Shown: positions 28,927 through 37,606, counted from the stretch's first letter. The stretch is 64,000 nucleotides of DNA from JAKQDH01 sp029558835 (GCA_035356615.1 DAOQSN010000007.1:74181-138180), one strand, 5' to 3'. Notes: generated by a model from the sequence alone, not told the origin. A program made the numbers and translations.

Positions 28927-30288
28927 ATGGAGTTTCTGTCCACCTGGGCTGTCCAGACCTGGGGCGTCCTGGTGCAGGCCGGGCCGTGGTTGCTCGGTGG
29001 GTTCATCCTGGCCGGGTTCATCCACGCCTACCTGCCGATGGGCAAGGTCGCCCGGCACCTCGGGGCACCCAGGCTGGCCGGCGTGCTCAAGGCGTCGCTG
29101 ATCGGCGTGCCGCTGCCGCTGTGCTCGTGCAGCGTCATCCCGGTGGCGGCCGCCCTGCGCAAACAGGGGGCGAGTCGCGGGGCCACCGCGGCCTTCCTGG
29201 TCAGCACGCCCGAAACCGGCGTGGACTCCATCTCGATCTCCTACGCCCTGCTGGGACCGTTCCTGGCGGTGCTGCGTCCGATCGCCGCATTCGTGACGGC
29301 CATGGTGGCCGGCTGCACGATCAACTGGTTCACGCGTGATCCGAGCCCAAGCGGGAGAATAGCGAATGGCGAAGAGCGAATAGCGAATGCAGAGGCGGGA
29401 CGCTTGGCTGATCCGAGCCCGAGCGGGAGCGAGGGGCACGACGGGTGCACACATGCGGTCATTGACTCGCCCCGGCCGGTGCGGCCTACCATCGCGCCCC
29501 AGCACAGTTGCTGCTCGCGTCCAGTCGCCGGAATCCCGACAATGCCCGTAGACACCAGCGCCTGCGGGGAATCGGGCACGGCATCGCGCCAGTCGCCGTC
29601 GCATTCCGAGCCGGCTCTGACCTGCTGCGGGCACACGACGTTGCCCGCTGCCACACCTGCCGTTTATCCCGACACCCATCGCGGTGGTTCCGAGCGCTGG
29701 CATCGTGTCGTACGCCGCCTGTCCGATTCGCGCATCGCGCGGGCCCTGCGCTATGGGCTCAGCGACATGTTCGCCGATCTGGGGCACTGGCTATTGCTGG
29801 GATTCGCGCTCGCGGGACTGATCTCGGCCCTGGTGCCGCCGGGTCTCCTCGAGCGTTACATTGGTGAGGGACCGCTCGCGTACCTCGTTACTCTCGCGGT
29901 TGCGCTGCCGCTCTATGTCTGTGCCACGTCATCGACACCGGTTGCGGCCGCTCTCATCGCCAAGGGCCTGAGTCCCGGCGCTGCGGTCGTGTTTCTGCTG
30001 GCGGGGCCGGCCAGCAACGCTGCGACGATGGTCATTGTGGCGCGCATGCTCGGGCGACGCGCCCTGGCGCTCTACCTGGCGAGCATTGTAATCACCGCCG
30101 TGCTGTTCGGCGTTGCCACCGATGCCCTGCTGGGCACCGCGGTCCTTCCGACCGTCACTACGCTTCATCACCACCACGCCGAAGCTGGCGGCGGCGCAGC
30201 CATCGCTGCCGTCGTTCTCATCGGACTCATGTTCACCGGTGTTGTCCGGCGAATGAGCCGTAGCGTCGCCCCGCTACGGGCGACATAG
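28927..30288 (+). CDS. SO_0444/DUF318-type heavy-metal efflux permease
   Basis: This 453-residue permease is built from two homologous membrane halves, each with the family signature: LPLCSCSVIPVAAALRKQG (about 58) and LPLYVCATSSTPVAAALIAKG (about 330). In characterised relatives this family exports Cu/Zn or other thiophilic metals. The long linker (about 138-260) has Cys/His clusters (SCCSRP, CCGHTT), which is common in this group. The linker also contains an in-frame tandem tract flanked by 20-base direct repeats (29338 and 29410) encoding DPSPSG twice. The C-terminus has HHHH. The last codons before the stop form a GTCGCCC..GGGCGAC hairpin. Confidence 0.88.
   Translation: MEFLSTWAVQTWGVLVQAGPWLLGGFILAGFIHAYLPMGKVARHLGAPRLAGVLKASLIGVPLPLCSCSVIPVAAALRKQGASRGATAAFLVSTPETGVDSISISYALLGPFLAVLRPIAAFVTAMVAGCTINWFTRDPSPSGRIANGEERIANAEAGRLADPSPSGSEGHDGCTHAVIDSPRPVRPTIAPQHSCCSRPVAGIPTMPVDTSACGESGTASRQSPSHSEPALTCCGHTTLPAATPAVYPDTHRGGSERWHRVVRRLSDSRIARALRYGLSDMFADLGHWLLLGFALAGLISALVPPGLLERYIGEGPLAYLVTLAVALPLYVCATSSTPVAAALIAKGLSPGAAVVFLLAGPASNAATMVIVARMLGRRALALYLASIVITAVLFGVATDALLGTAVLPTVTTLHHHHAEAGGGAAIAAVVLIGLMFTGVVRRMSRSVAPLRAT
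29338..29429. repeat. Direct repeats flanking a short tandem tract inside the permease linker
   Basis: GATCCGAGCCCRAGCGGGAG occurs at 29338-29357 and 29410-29429 (19/20 identical), exactly 72 bases apart, so the frame is kept. Between them is AGCGAATGGCGAAGAGCGAA and a further AGCGAATGC unit. Confidence 0.7.
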
Positions 30289-30312
30289 TGAAGAATGGAG
30301 CCGCGGCGCATC

Positions 30313-30342
30313 CTACATCGGCCACGGGGGGCCGACGCTACC
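30313..30342. repeat. Dispersed palindromic repeat (GTCGGCC family), intergenic copy
   Basis: CTACATCGGCCACGGGGGGCCGACGCTACC matches the copies at 1259-1288 and, inverted, 43135-43163. It lies between the convergent permease and citF genes and is followed by a 7-mer tract (AACTGAC units, 30353-30379). Confidence 0.65.
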
Positions 30343-30395
30343 GCCGCGCCGCAACTGACAACTGACGACTGACAACTTATAGGCGACAGCCTTCG

Positions 30396-31997
30396 CTACG
30401 CCCCCACCTGCCGCACGGCGTCGATCACCGTACCGTCAACCCACTTAATGACCGCCACGACCTTCTCCCCGAACTTCGGCCGTGCCGGCGCGCCGCCGCA
30501 CATACTGTCGATTTCCTTCTTCAGATCATGAATCGAGCGGATCGGCAGGTCGGACCCCTTGACCGCATCAATGAGGTCCTGCCGGCGCGGGTTGATGGCG
30601 ATACCGCGCTCGGTCACGATCACGTCGATCAACTCGCCGGGGCCCACAACCGTCGTCACGCGGTCGAGGATCACCGGAATGCGGTCGCGCACGGCCGGGA
30701 TGGGCAGGATGACGCACGGGCTGGACAGGCAGTTCTGCCACCCGCCGATGCCGTGCAGCAGCTTGCCATCCGAGTGGGTCACCACGTTGGCGTTGAAATC
30801 GACGTCCACTTCCGTCGCCCCGAGCACGACGGCATCGACGAACGTGGCGAAGCAGCCCTTGCCGTGCCAATTGTAACTCGTAAACGGGCTGGTGTGCACG
30901 TGGCGCGGGTTATCGCGCATGGAGCGCACACCGTGCAGGTCGAAGGTCTGGCCGTCGAGGATGTAGTCGGTGAGCCCCTCCTCCAGCATCTGCACCAGGT
31001 ACTTCGTGCTGCCGCCGCGGATAAAGCGGGCCTTGACGTTCGCCTGTTTCATGTAGTCCCGCAGGTAGATGGCGAACGCCAGGGAGGTGCCACCCGCCCC
31101 GGCCTGGAACGAGAAGCCGTCCTTCATGATCCCCGCCTCGCGGACGAAGCGGGCCGCCAGTTCGGCGATCAGCAGCCGGTCCGGGCTTTTGGTGAGCTCG
31201 GTCGTGCCGGAGATAATCTTGGCCGGGTCACCAATGCAGTCCATCACCACGACCTGATCTACACAGTTGCCCTGGATTTGCCACGGCACGCAGGGGAACG
31301 GGACGAGGTTGTCGGTCACCATGATGACCTGGTCGGCATACATGGAGTCAACCAGCCCGAACCCCAGCCCGCCGCAGGCCGAGGGCCCCTTGACACCGTT
31401 GGCGTTGCCGAACGGATCGCACTCCGGCGCCGCCAGCACGGCGATGTCAATGTGGACTTCGCCGTCCTGCACCGCCTGCCACCGCCCGCCGTGGGAGCGC
31501 AGGACGCCGAGCCCGCGCATCTTCCCATAGGAGCAACGCTCCCCGATGGGCCCGTTCATGGAACCCTCGACGTGATGAATGACCCCGGCGTCCATCAACT
31601 CAATCAGCGGCGCGTGACAGGGGAAGCACGCGCTGGGGAACCAGATCAGGTCCTTGATGCCCAGTTCCGCCGCCGCCCGGAACAGCGGCACGGCCACCTT
31701 GTCACCATTGCGAAAGTGGTGGTGGGTGGAGATGCGCATGCCGTCGCGGACGCCGGCCTGCTGCAGGGCAACCTTGAAGGCGTCGATATTGGCGCGCTCG
31801 CCGCCGCCCTGCGTCTTGGCGTCCGCGACGACCTTGTTCCCATCAGCCGGGTAGTCTGCGCAGGACGGTACGGGCGGAGCAGCCTTGCGCCCGGTCGGCT
31901 TATACTTACCCACGCCCTGAAACGGGACGGCCGGCTGGCCATTGACATGAGTGGGAACCAAGCGACCGGCCGCGTTCTCGACCAGTTTCATTGCCAT
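30396..31997 (-). CDS. citF: Citrate lyase alpha subunit (citrate:acyl-ACP CoA/ACP-transferase)
   Basis: This 533-residue cytoplasmic protein matches CitF across its length. Recognisable stretches are RISTHHHFRNGDKV, EGSMNGPIG, DIAVLAAPECDPFGNANG, ISGTTELTKSPDRLLIAELA, SFQAGAGGTSLAFA, FIRGGSTKYLV and VVTHSDGKLLHGIGGWQ. In citrate lyase this subunit swaps the acyl group on the ACP prosthetic group for citrate. ATG 31997 follows GGGAGG by 9 bases. It is last in the operon and separated from the citD-citE fusion by the DUF433/DUF5615 pair. No citC, citX or citG is in the window. The substrate could be citrate or a homologous tricarboxylate. Confidence 0.9.
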   Translation of the reverse strand: MAMKLVENAAGRLVPTHVNGQPAVPFQGVGKYKPTGRKAAPPVPSCADYPADGNKVVADAKTQGGGERANIDAFKVALQQAGVRDGMRISTHHHFRNGDKVAVPLFRAAAELGIKDLIWFPSACFPCHAPLIELMDAGVIHHVEGSMNGPIGERCSYGKMRGLGVLRSHGGRWQAVQDGEVHIDIAVLAAPECDPFGNANGVKGPSACGGLGFGLVDSMYADQVIMVTDNLVPFPCVPWQIQGNCVDQVVVMDCIGDPAKIISGTTELTKSPDRLLIAELAARFVREAGIMKDGFSFQAGAGGTSLAFAIYLRDYMKQANVKARFIRGGSTKYLVQMLEEGLTDYILDGQTFDLHGVRSMRDNPRHVHTSPFTSYNWHGKGCFATFVDAVVLGATEVDVDFNANVVTHSDGKLLHGIGGWQNCLSSPCVILPIPAVRDRIPVILDRVTTVVGPGELIDVIVTERGIAINPRRQDLIDAVKGSDLPIRSIHDLKKEIDSMCGGAPARPKFGEKVVAVIKWVDGTVIDAVRQVGA

Positions 31998-32111
31998 CAC
32001 ACTGTGCCTCCCGGCACGTCGTCAGCTCTCGGCAGGCCCGTTACGTAGCCCCCGCGGCGGGAGGCTCCGAACGCTCGGGCCGCTAACACTGGCGCTACGG
32101 GCGAGCATCCG

Positions 32112-32480
32112 TCACGCGTTGTCAGCCAGGCGCCGAATCCGCACGGCGCTCTCATCCGCAATCCACAACTGCCCCGCGAGGGGCTCCGCCGCCAACAAGC
32201 GCAAGACCAGGTCAAACACCGCCAGTACCTGCGCTCGCGACTGGCGTGCCGCGCGCAGCACGATCACCCCCGCATCCGCCTTCGTGGATAAGCTGCGCGC
32301 GTCGGCAAAGTCGAGATCCAGAGTGACCAGCACCCGACTCTCGTGCCGGCACGCTGTCAGTAGCGCCGCATCGGGCTGTCCGACCATGTCCTGGTCCCTG
32401 ACGCTCAGGGCGTCGTATCCGCTGCGCCGCAGGCGCGCAACCACCTCCACCGGGAGATTCTCATCCACCTTAAATCGCAT
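32112..32480 (-). CDS. DUF5615 PIN-like toxin
   Basis: This 122-residue protein has the DUF5615 pattern: N-terminal FKVDENLPVEVVARLRRSGYDA, then VLVTLDLDFADARS and a C-terminal strand-rich half, the PIN-like nuclease fold with acidic residues Asp6, Glu7 and the DLDFAD cluster. Its ATG overlaps the preceding DUF433 stop as TGATG, the usual arrangement of this toxin-antitoxin type. It lies inside the citrate-lyase operon, between citDE and citF. RNase activity is inferred from family. Confidence 0.85.
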   Translation of the reverse strand: MRFKVDENLPVEVVARLRRSGYDALSVRDQDMVGQPDAALLTACRHESRVLVTLDLDFADARSLSTKADAGVIVLRAARQSRAQVLAVFDLVLRLLAAEPLAGQLWIADESAVRIRRLADNA

Positions 32481-32716
32481 CAGGCCGCTCCCGGCGCGAG
32501 GGGAACCACGCGCTCGCGCGTCAACTCCGCGGCATAGCCGACAGCCGCCTGGATGTCCTCCCGCGTCAGCGAGGGATAACTCTTTAGAATCTCGTCAACA
32601 CCAACTTCGTCGGCCAGGTTGTCGAGAATCACAGAGACCGGAACGCGCGTACCCTTGATACACGCCTTCCCATGACAAATACCGGGGTCAACAGCAATCC
32701 TACCCTGCCACTGCAT
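32480..32716 (-). CDS. DUF433 antitoxin
   Basis: This 78-residue protein has the DUF433 signature: IAVDPGICHGKACIKGTRVPV followed by a short helical DNA-binding region (VDEILKSYPSLTREDIQAAVGYA). It is the cognate antitoxin of the overlapping DUF5615 gene. ATG 32716 has GGGGAG 8 bases upstream and gives the usual length. A longer start at 32779 would overlap the citDE stop as ATGA and add 21 non-conserved residues; it could still allow coupling with citDE. Confidence 0.85.
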   Translation of the reverse strand: MQWQGRIAVDPGICHGKACIKGTRVPVSVILDNLADEVGVDEILKSYPSLTREDIQAAVGYAAELTRERVVPLAPGAA

Positions 32717-32775
32717 GACACGGCTCCCCGCTACGACCCAAGACGGGCGAGTGCCCGGCTCCGCCGCCGCCTCGC

Positions 32776-33975
32776 TCATTGTCCGTGCATCGCCTCCGCC
32801 AGCCGCACCACCCGCAGCGCCCGCTTCACCACCGGCGGATCGATCATCTTACTGCCGAGGGCCACCACCCCCAGTCCCTTTGCCTGGGCCTCCTCGAAGG
32901 CCGCCACGATCTTCTGGGCCTTCTCGAGTTCCACCGGCGCCGGTGCAAACGCTTCGTGGATCACCGCAATCTGCCGCGGGTGAATGCAACCCTTGCCTTC
33001 AAAGCCCAGGCCCTTCGCCTCGAGCACGCTCGCCCGCAGGCCGTCCATGTCATTGATGTCGGAGAAGACCGTGTCAATCGGCGGAATCCCTGCTGCCCGC
33101 GCGGCATTCACCACCTGGCAACGCGCCCAGAAGCTCTCTCGCCCCTCGTTGGTCCGCTGGGTGCCGATGTCGGCCGTGTAGTCCTCCAGCCCGATGGTCA
33201 GCGCGCAGATGTTCGGCGAGGCCGTCGCGATCTCATACGCGTTGATCGCCCCCAGCGCGCTCTCCACGATCGGCATGAGGTAAACCGGGCGGCTGATACC
33301 TTTCGCCTTCAGAATCTCCGCGATCCGCCGGTCCGCCGCCCGCACGTGCTCAGCGGTTTCCACCTTCGGCAGCAGGATCACGTGCACGTTGTGCGGCACG
33401 ATGCAATCCAGGTCTTCGAGGCCGCGCTGACCCTGGTTGATACGCACCATGCGTTCCGCACCCAGGAAGTCGATGCTGCGCAGGGCGTTGCGGACGAGCA
33501 GCCGGGCCTCATCCTTCACGGCCGGCGCCACGCTGTCCTCCAGATCCAGGATGAGCCCGTCAGGCCTGTGCAGCCCGGCATTGAGCATGAACTTCGGCTC
33601 GTTGCCCGGCAGATACAGCCGGCTGCGGCGAAACCGTTCGCGCTCGGTGCCGTAGTCCGTTCCCGCGGCCCGCTCGGGCAGGTAGCCCTCGCCGACGTCA
33701 ACGCCCAGCCGCCGCACGGCCGCTTCGATGCGTGCCATCAAGACGAACGGTACGGCCCCGGCATCCTCCAGTTCCACCCGCGCGCGCTTGACGCCGAACG
33801 CGCCCAGCATGTCCCCGATCAGTCCGCGCACGGCCTCGCCGTACATGGACTCGACCTTGCTCTTGACCTGCAGTTCGAGTCCGCCGGACTCGCGCAGTGC
33901 AATCTGTACCCAGGCGTCGCTCCGCACGTCGGGTCCGCGCCGCCCTGCCTCCGCCGTCTTGCTCATCTCGCCCAT
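32776..33975 (-). CDS. Citrate lyase acyl carrier protein fused to beta subunit (CitD-CitE)
   Basis: 399 residues. Residues about 14-95 look like CitD, the acyl carrier subunit (RSDAWVQIALRESGGLELQV, KVESMYGEAVRGLIGDML, ARVELEDAGAVPFVLMARIE), with Ser19 (Ser16 if the ATG at 33966 is used) aligning with the prosthetic-group serine. Residues about 115-399 are CitE of the HpcH/HpaI aldolase family: RSRLYLPGNEPKFM, LILDLEDSVAPAVKDEAR, LLPKVETAEHV, IGLEDYTADIGTQRT, KGCIHPRQI. CitD and CitE are normally separate proteins. The frame is open upstream to 34182 only through a dispersed repeat. It cleaves, or in reverse forms, a citryl-type thioester together with CitF. Confidence 0.85.
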   Translation of the reverse strand: MGEMSKTAEAGRRGPDVRSDAWVQIALRESGGLELQVKSKVESMYGEAVRGLIGDMLGAFGVKRARVELEDAGAVPFVLMARIEAAVRRLGVDVGEGYLPERAAGTDYGTERERFRRSRLYLPGNEPKFMLNAGLHRPDGLILDLEDSVAPAVKDEARLLVRNALRSIDFLGAERMVRINQGQRGLEDLDCIVPHNVHVILLPKVETAEHVRAADRRIAEILKAKGISRPVYLMPIVESALGAINAYEIATASPNICALTIGLEDYTADIGTQRTNEGRESFWARCQVVNAARAAGIPPIDTVFSDINDMDGLRASVLEAKGLGFEGKGCIHPRQIAVIHEAFAPAPVELEKAQKIVAAFEEAQAKGLGVVALGSKMIDPPVVKRALRVVRLAEAMHGQ

Positions 33976-34030
33976 ATGCCCTTCAACCTGTAAACGCTCC
34001 CACGCATCGAAAAACGGACTGACGGGAAGG

Positions 34031-34136
34031 GGTGGCATGGCCAAGCGCAGCGCCGCCATGCCTGGCTCCCGGGACAGCCGCCACGTGCAGCCGCCGCATG
34101 CCGGCGCCCGCCACCGGCGGGCTTGGGCATGCCACC
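34031..34136. repeat. Dispersed inverted-repeat element (GGTGGCATG family), copy B, upstream of citDE
   Basis: GGTGGCATGGCCAAG (34031-34045) and CTTGGGCATGCCACC (34122-34136) are inverted ends, with the conserved interior CGCAGCGCCGCCATGC on the left and GCATGCCGGCGCC on the right. The core begins 56 bases from the citDE start at 33975, the same distance as copy A from ftsW. Confidence 0.85.
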
Positions 34137-34240
34137 CTCCTGGTTTCCCGTTCGCGCGGCCCCCTCCAACACCACCTGACACAAGCCCCTCCGCTCCGGC
34201 CCGAGGGCAGAGTGAAGGGACATACCGCCCCCGGCGGCCG

Positions 34241-35614
34241 CTACCGATCCGCCACCGTCAGCGCCATCAGTTTCCCCACGTCGGCCAGCTTCTCAGCCGA
34301 CAGAACCGCGTCGCGCAATTGGCGGCGGCGCTTCTCGCTGAGCACCGGCTCCGCCAGCGCATTGAATTTCACGTCCAGATCCTCGATCGTCATCGGGTCA
34401 CGCGGGTCGCCCTTGGGCACGTCCAACTGGTGCGTCACCTGGCGGCCGCCCGTCGTCGTAATCGTCACACGGGCACATTGTTTGGCCGGGAACGCCTTCT
34501 CGAACTCGGGATTGGCCACCACCTTGACTTTCTTCATCTGGGCCCGCAGGCGCTCGTCCCAGAGCTTCTTCTCCGTGAACTCCAGCGGCGTCACCCGCCC
34601 TTCCGCGACGGCGGCCGCGATACAGTAAGGCAGACTGTGATCCGCCGATTCCTTGCTCTGGGGGTCGTACTTGGCCGGGTCCGACAGGATGTCCGCCGCC
34701 CGGGCGATCGACTCGATGAGCACCTGCTGCACGTCCTCCGCCTTCAACTGGTGCTCGCGCATCAGGTGCAGCGTAGCCGACACCGGCGAGTGCATCAGTG
34801 CCTCGATGGGGTAACTCTTCATGCCGCAGTCCGTGATCATGAACCGGTCACCGAGCTTGTCCGTGATCCAACTGTAGTCCCACTTGGGCCCCAGGCAGTG
34901 TTCCATGCCCTCCTTGCCGTCGATGACACTCTCGGGCCCCGTGTAACCCCGCTGGGCGAGCAGGGCTGCCTCCACCCCGTCGCGCGTGGACAGCGGGCTG
35001 ACGGTGTTCTTCATCATGGTCAGCTTGCCCGCCACGGCGCAGCCCAGCGTGAACCGATGACACGCGGCAATACCGATCGCGTGCTGAAGCTGTTGCCAGG
35101 AAAGGCCCAGCATGCGTCCCGCCACCAGCGGCGCGGCATACGCCATGATCGTCGCATGGTGCCACCCGCGCTCCCTGATGCCGGGCACCCCGATGTGGCA
35201 CAACCGCATCGTAATCTCATAGTCCAACACGATGCCCAATACGAGGTCCTTGCCGCTGAGCTTCTTCCACTCAGCAATGGCAAGCGGCGCGGAAATCAGA
35301 TCGCTCGGATGCGATGGATCTTGTTTCCAATAAATGTCATTGTAGTCCATCGCCCGGACCATCAGGGCATTAAGCAGACTGGCCGCGACGACGTTCATCC
35401 TGTCGCCGGCACCGATCACCGTGCACGGCCCGGCCGCCCCCAGGGCCCGGTAGTGGTCCGCGAAGATGCCCACATCGTGCATGCGACACGCGCCCAGCGC
35501 ACAGCCCAGCGAGTCATACAGGAAGCGCTTGGCCGTTTCGACCGCCTCGGGCGTCAAGTGTTCGTACTTCAGGTCGCAGGCCCAGCGGGCCAGACGCTCC
35601 GTCAGTGTGCCCAT
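34241..35614 (-). CDS. MmgE/PrpD family dehydratase (2-methylcitrate dehydratase-like)
   Basis: This 457-residue protein is full length for the family. Hallmarks are TAKRFLYDSLGCALGA, LNALMVRAMDYNDIYW, HPSDLISAPLAIAEW, WHHATIMAYAAPLVAGRMLGL and CGMKSYPIEALMHSPV. PrpD dehydrates 2-methylcitrate to methylaconitate without an Fe-S cluster; relatives act on citrate and other hydroxy-tricarboxylates. ATG 35614 has AGGAGAG upstream and lies 15 bases after the aconitase-like gene ends, so the two are tightly coupled. This suggests a split dehydration (PrpD-like) and hydration (aconitase-like) of one substrate. Confidence 0.88.
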   Translation of the reverse strand: MGTLTERLARWACDLKYEHLTPEAVETAKRFLYDSLGCALGACRMHDVGIFADHYRALGAAGPCTVIGAGDRMNVVAASLLNALMVRAMDYNDIYWKQDPSHPSDLISAPLAIAEWKKLSGKDLVLGIVLDYEITMRLCHIGVPGIRERGWHHATIMAYAAPLVAGRMLGLSWQQLQHAIGIAACHRFTLGCAVAGKLTMMKNTVSPLSTRDGVEAALLAQRGYTGPESVIDGKEGMEHCLGPKWDYSWITDKLGDRFMITDCGMKSYPIEALMHSPVSATLHLMREHQLKAEDVQQVLIESIARAADILSDPAKYDPQSKESADHSLPYCIAAAVAEGRVTPLEFTEKKLWDERLRAQMKKVKVVANPEFEKAFPAKQCARVTITTTGGRQVTHQLDVPKGDPRDPMTIEDLDVKFNALAEPVLSEKRRRQLRDAVLSAEKLADVGKLMALTVADR

Positions 35615-35629
35615 TTCTCTCTCCTGGGC

Positions 35630-37606
35630 TCAGCCCATCTGCTTGATCTGTTCCGCCAGCAGTGCCTCGAAGCCCCCCTTTACCACAAGCTGCTGGGCCA
35701 CGTCGCCCAACGGTGGAAACGCGTAACTCCTGCCGTCACACTCGATCCGCGCCCGCGTGAAGTCCACGATCGCACGCCACCCGGTGCGAATCGTCGGCGC
35801 CTTGTCGGCGGCAAACGTCCGCCGCAAGTCATCGACGAGCTTCGGGCATTCGATCACGATGTACCCGTTGTTGAAGGCATTGCGGCTGTAGGTCTGGGAG
35901 AATGACCCGGCGATCACCAGTTGCAGCCCGCGGAACTTCAGGGCCGTAGCAGCCTGCTCGCGGGAGGAGCCCGAGCCGAAGTTGTAACCGCCGACCAGGA
36001 GGTCACCGGCCCGGGCAAGCTGCTGGAACTTCGGGTCGTAATTGGCCATCGCGACCTTGCCCATCTCCTCCGGGCTCAGCCCTTCCTTGTAGGTGTATTC
36101 CTTGCCGTAAATGCCGTCGGTGTTCAGATTGTCTTTGGGCACCAGCAGCAACTCGCCCTCGACGCGGGCGGGGAAGCCGGGCAGCGTCTTGACTTTGGCC
36201 GCCGGCGGCTCCGGCTTCGGCTGCACACGCACCTTGCTACCCCGCTCCAAAACCGCCCGCAGCTCCGCCGCGGTCCGCCCGCTGCCACCCGGCGGACCGG
36301 CGATCTTGCCCGCGATCGCCGCAGCGGTCACCACGGCCGGGCTGGCCAGGTACACAAACGAATCCGGCGCGCCCATGCGCCCCTTGAAGTTCCGGTTGGT
36401 GGCGCTGATACCCACTTCGCCGGAAGCCAATACACCTTCACCCAGCCCGATGCACGCCCCGCAGCCCGGCGGCAATGCAAGCGCCCCGGCCTGCAGCAGC
36501 GTGTCCCAGTAGCCGCGCCGCTTCGCCTCCTCCTGCACCTCACTCGAGGCGGCCGCCACGTAGAACTTCACGTGCGCCGCCACCTTATGCCCCGCCATCA
36601 CGTGCGCCGCAACTTCAAAGTCCTCCAGCCGCCCGTTCACGCAGCTCATCAGGAACGCCTTGTCGATACGCACGTTCTTGGCCTCGATCTCCGGCAACGA
36701 GGCAATGGTCTTCACCTCGTTGGGGCCCGCCACGAACGGCGTGACGGCCGCAAGGTCGAAATCCAGCTCCTTGGCGTAGAACGCGTCCGCATCGGCGGCC
36801 GGGGCATCCTCCAGAATCTCCTCGACCAGCTCGGCCGTCAGCCGCGGGTTCTCATCGCCACGCTGGACCATCACTTCGGCTCGCTGGAGCAGGTACTGCC
36901 GCGTCACCTCATCGCAGGGGAACACGCCGGCCAGCGCTCCCCACTCGGTGCTCATGTTGGCAATCGCCATGCGATCCTCGATGCTCAGACACGCCACGCC
37001 GCGCCCCGCGAACTCCACGCAGCAGTTGAGCACCTGGTCCTTGTTGAACACGCCGATCAGGGTGATGATCACGTCCTTGCCACAGACGCCCGGCTGCAAC
37101 TTGCCGCTGAGGTTGACGCGCACGACCTCGGGCACCTGCCACCACGTACAGCCGGTTGCCCAGATGGCGGCCGCGTCCGTCCGCACCACCGGCGTTCCCA
37201 GGGCCGCCAGCGCCCCGTAGATGTTCGAGTGCGAGTCGCTCGCCACCACGAACGTCCCCGGCTGTACGAACCCCTCCTCCAGCATGATCTGGTGCCCGAT
37301 GCCGCGCCCCACCGGGTAGAACGACACACCGTACTTGCGGGCAAACGCCTCGATCTTGGCGTACTTGCTCAGGTTCTCCGGCGTGGTGTTCTGGATGTCA
37401 TGATCCAGCGCAAAGACCGGCTGACCCGGATCCAGAATGCGCTGGGCGCCGATGCTCTGGAACTTCGGGATGACGGCCGAGGTGTTGTCATGCGTCATCA
37501 CGTGAAACGGCCGAATGGAAAGGAAGTCCCCCGCCCGCACCACGTGCCCTTCGGCCAGCCCCACTGCAAAGCGCTGCGCAATCTTCTCTACCAGTGTCTG
37601 AGCCAT
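35630..37606 (-). CDS. Aconitase-family hydro-lyase, closest in appearance to fungal homoaconitase (Lys4)
   Basis: This 658-residue protein contains both the catalytic part and the C-terminal swivel domain. The [4Fe-4S] ligands are in LMSCVNGRLEDFE and PPGCGACIGLG. The swivel motif is GYNFGSGSSREQAATAL. Several stretches look like Lys4 homoaconitase as I remember it: VSFYPVGRGIGHQIM, VRTDAAAIWATGCTWWQVPE, NMSTEWGALAGVFPCDE, GEVGISATNRNFKGRMG and DNLNTDGIYGKEYTYKEG. Lys4 hydrates cis-homoaconitate in lysine synthesis. Start ATG 37606 has GGAG 7 bases upstream; the open frame further 5' runs through repeat copy C. An ordinary aconitase role cannot be excluded. Confidence 0.85.
   Translation of the reverse strand: MAQTLVEKIAQRFAVGLAEGHVVRAGDFLSIRPFHVMTHDNTSAVIPKFQSIGAQRILDPGQPVFALDHDIQNTTPENLSKYAKIEAFARKYGVSFYPVGRGIGHQIMLEEGFVQPGTFVVASDSHSNIYGALAALGTPVVRTDAAAIWATGCTWWQVPEVVRVNLSGKLQPGVCGKDVIITLIGVFNKDQVLNCCVEFAGRGVACLSIEDRMAIANMSTEWGALAGVFPCDEVTRQYLLQRAEVMVQRGDENPRLTAELVEEILEDAPAADADAFYAKELDFDLAAVTPFVAGPNEVKTIASLPEIEAKNVRIDKAFLMSCVNGRLEDFEVAAHVMAGHKVAAHVKFYVAAASSEVQEEAKRRGYWDTLLQAGALALPPGCGACIGLGEGVLASGEVGISATNRNFKGRMGAPDSFVYLASPAVVTAAAIAGKIAGPPGGSGRTAAELRAVLERGSKVRVQPKPEPPAAKVKTLPGFPARVEGELLLVPKDNLNTDGIYGKEYTYKEGLSPEEMGKVAMANYDPKFQQLARAGDLLVGGYNFGSGSSREQAATALKFRGLQLVIAGSFSQTYSRNAFNNGYIVIECPKLVDDLRRTFAADKAPTIRTGWRAIVDFTRARIECDGRSYAFPPLGDVAQQLVVKGGFEALLAEQIKQMG

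Noticed and set aside
28354..30379. Short tandem tracts as a CRISPR array
   Set aside because: Units are 6-9 bases and degenerate, with no constant repeat/spacer periodicity and no cas genes.
30528..32048. 506-codon plus-strand open frame over citF
   Set aside because: citF on the minus strand has full-length family motifs; the plus frame has none.
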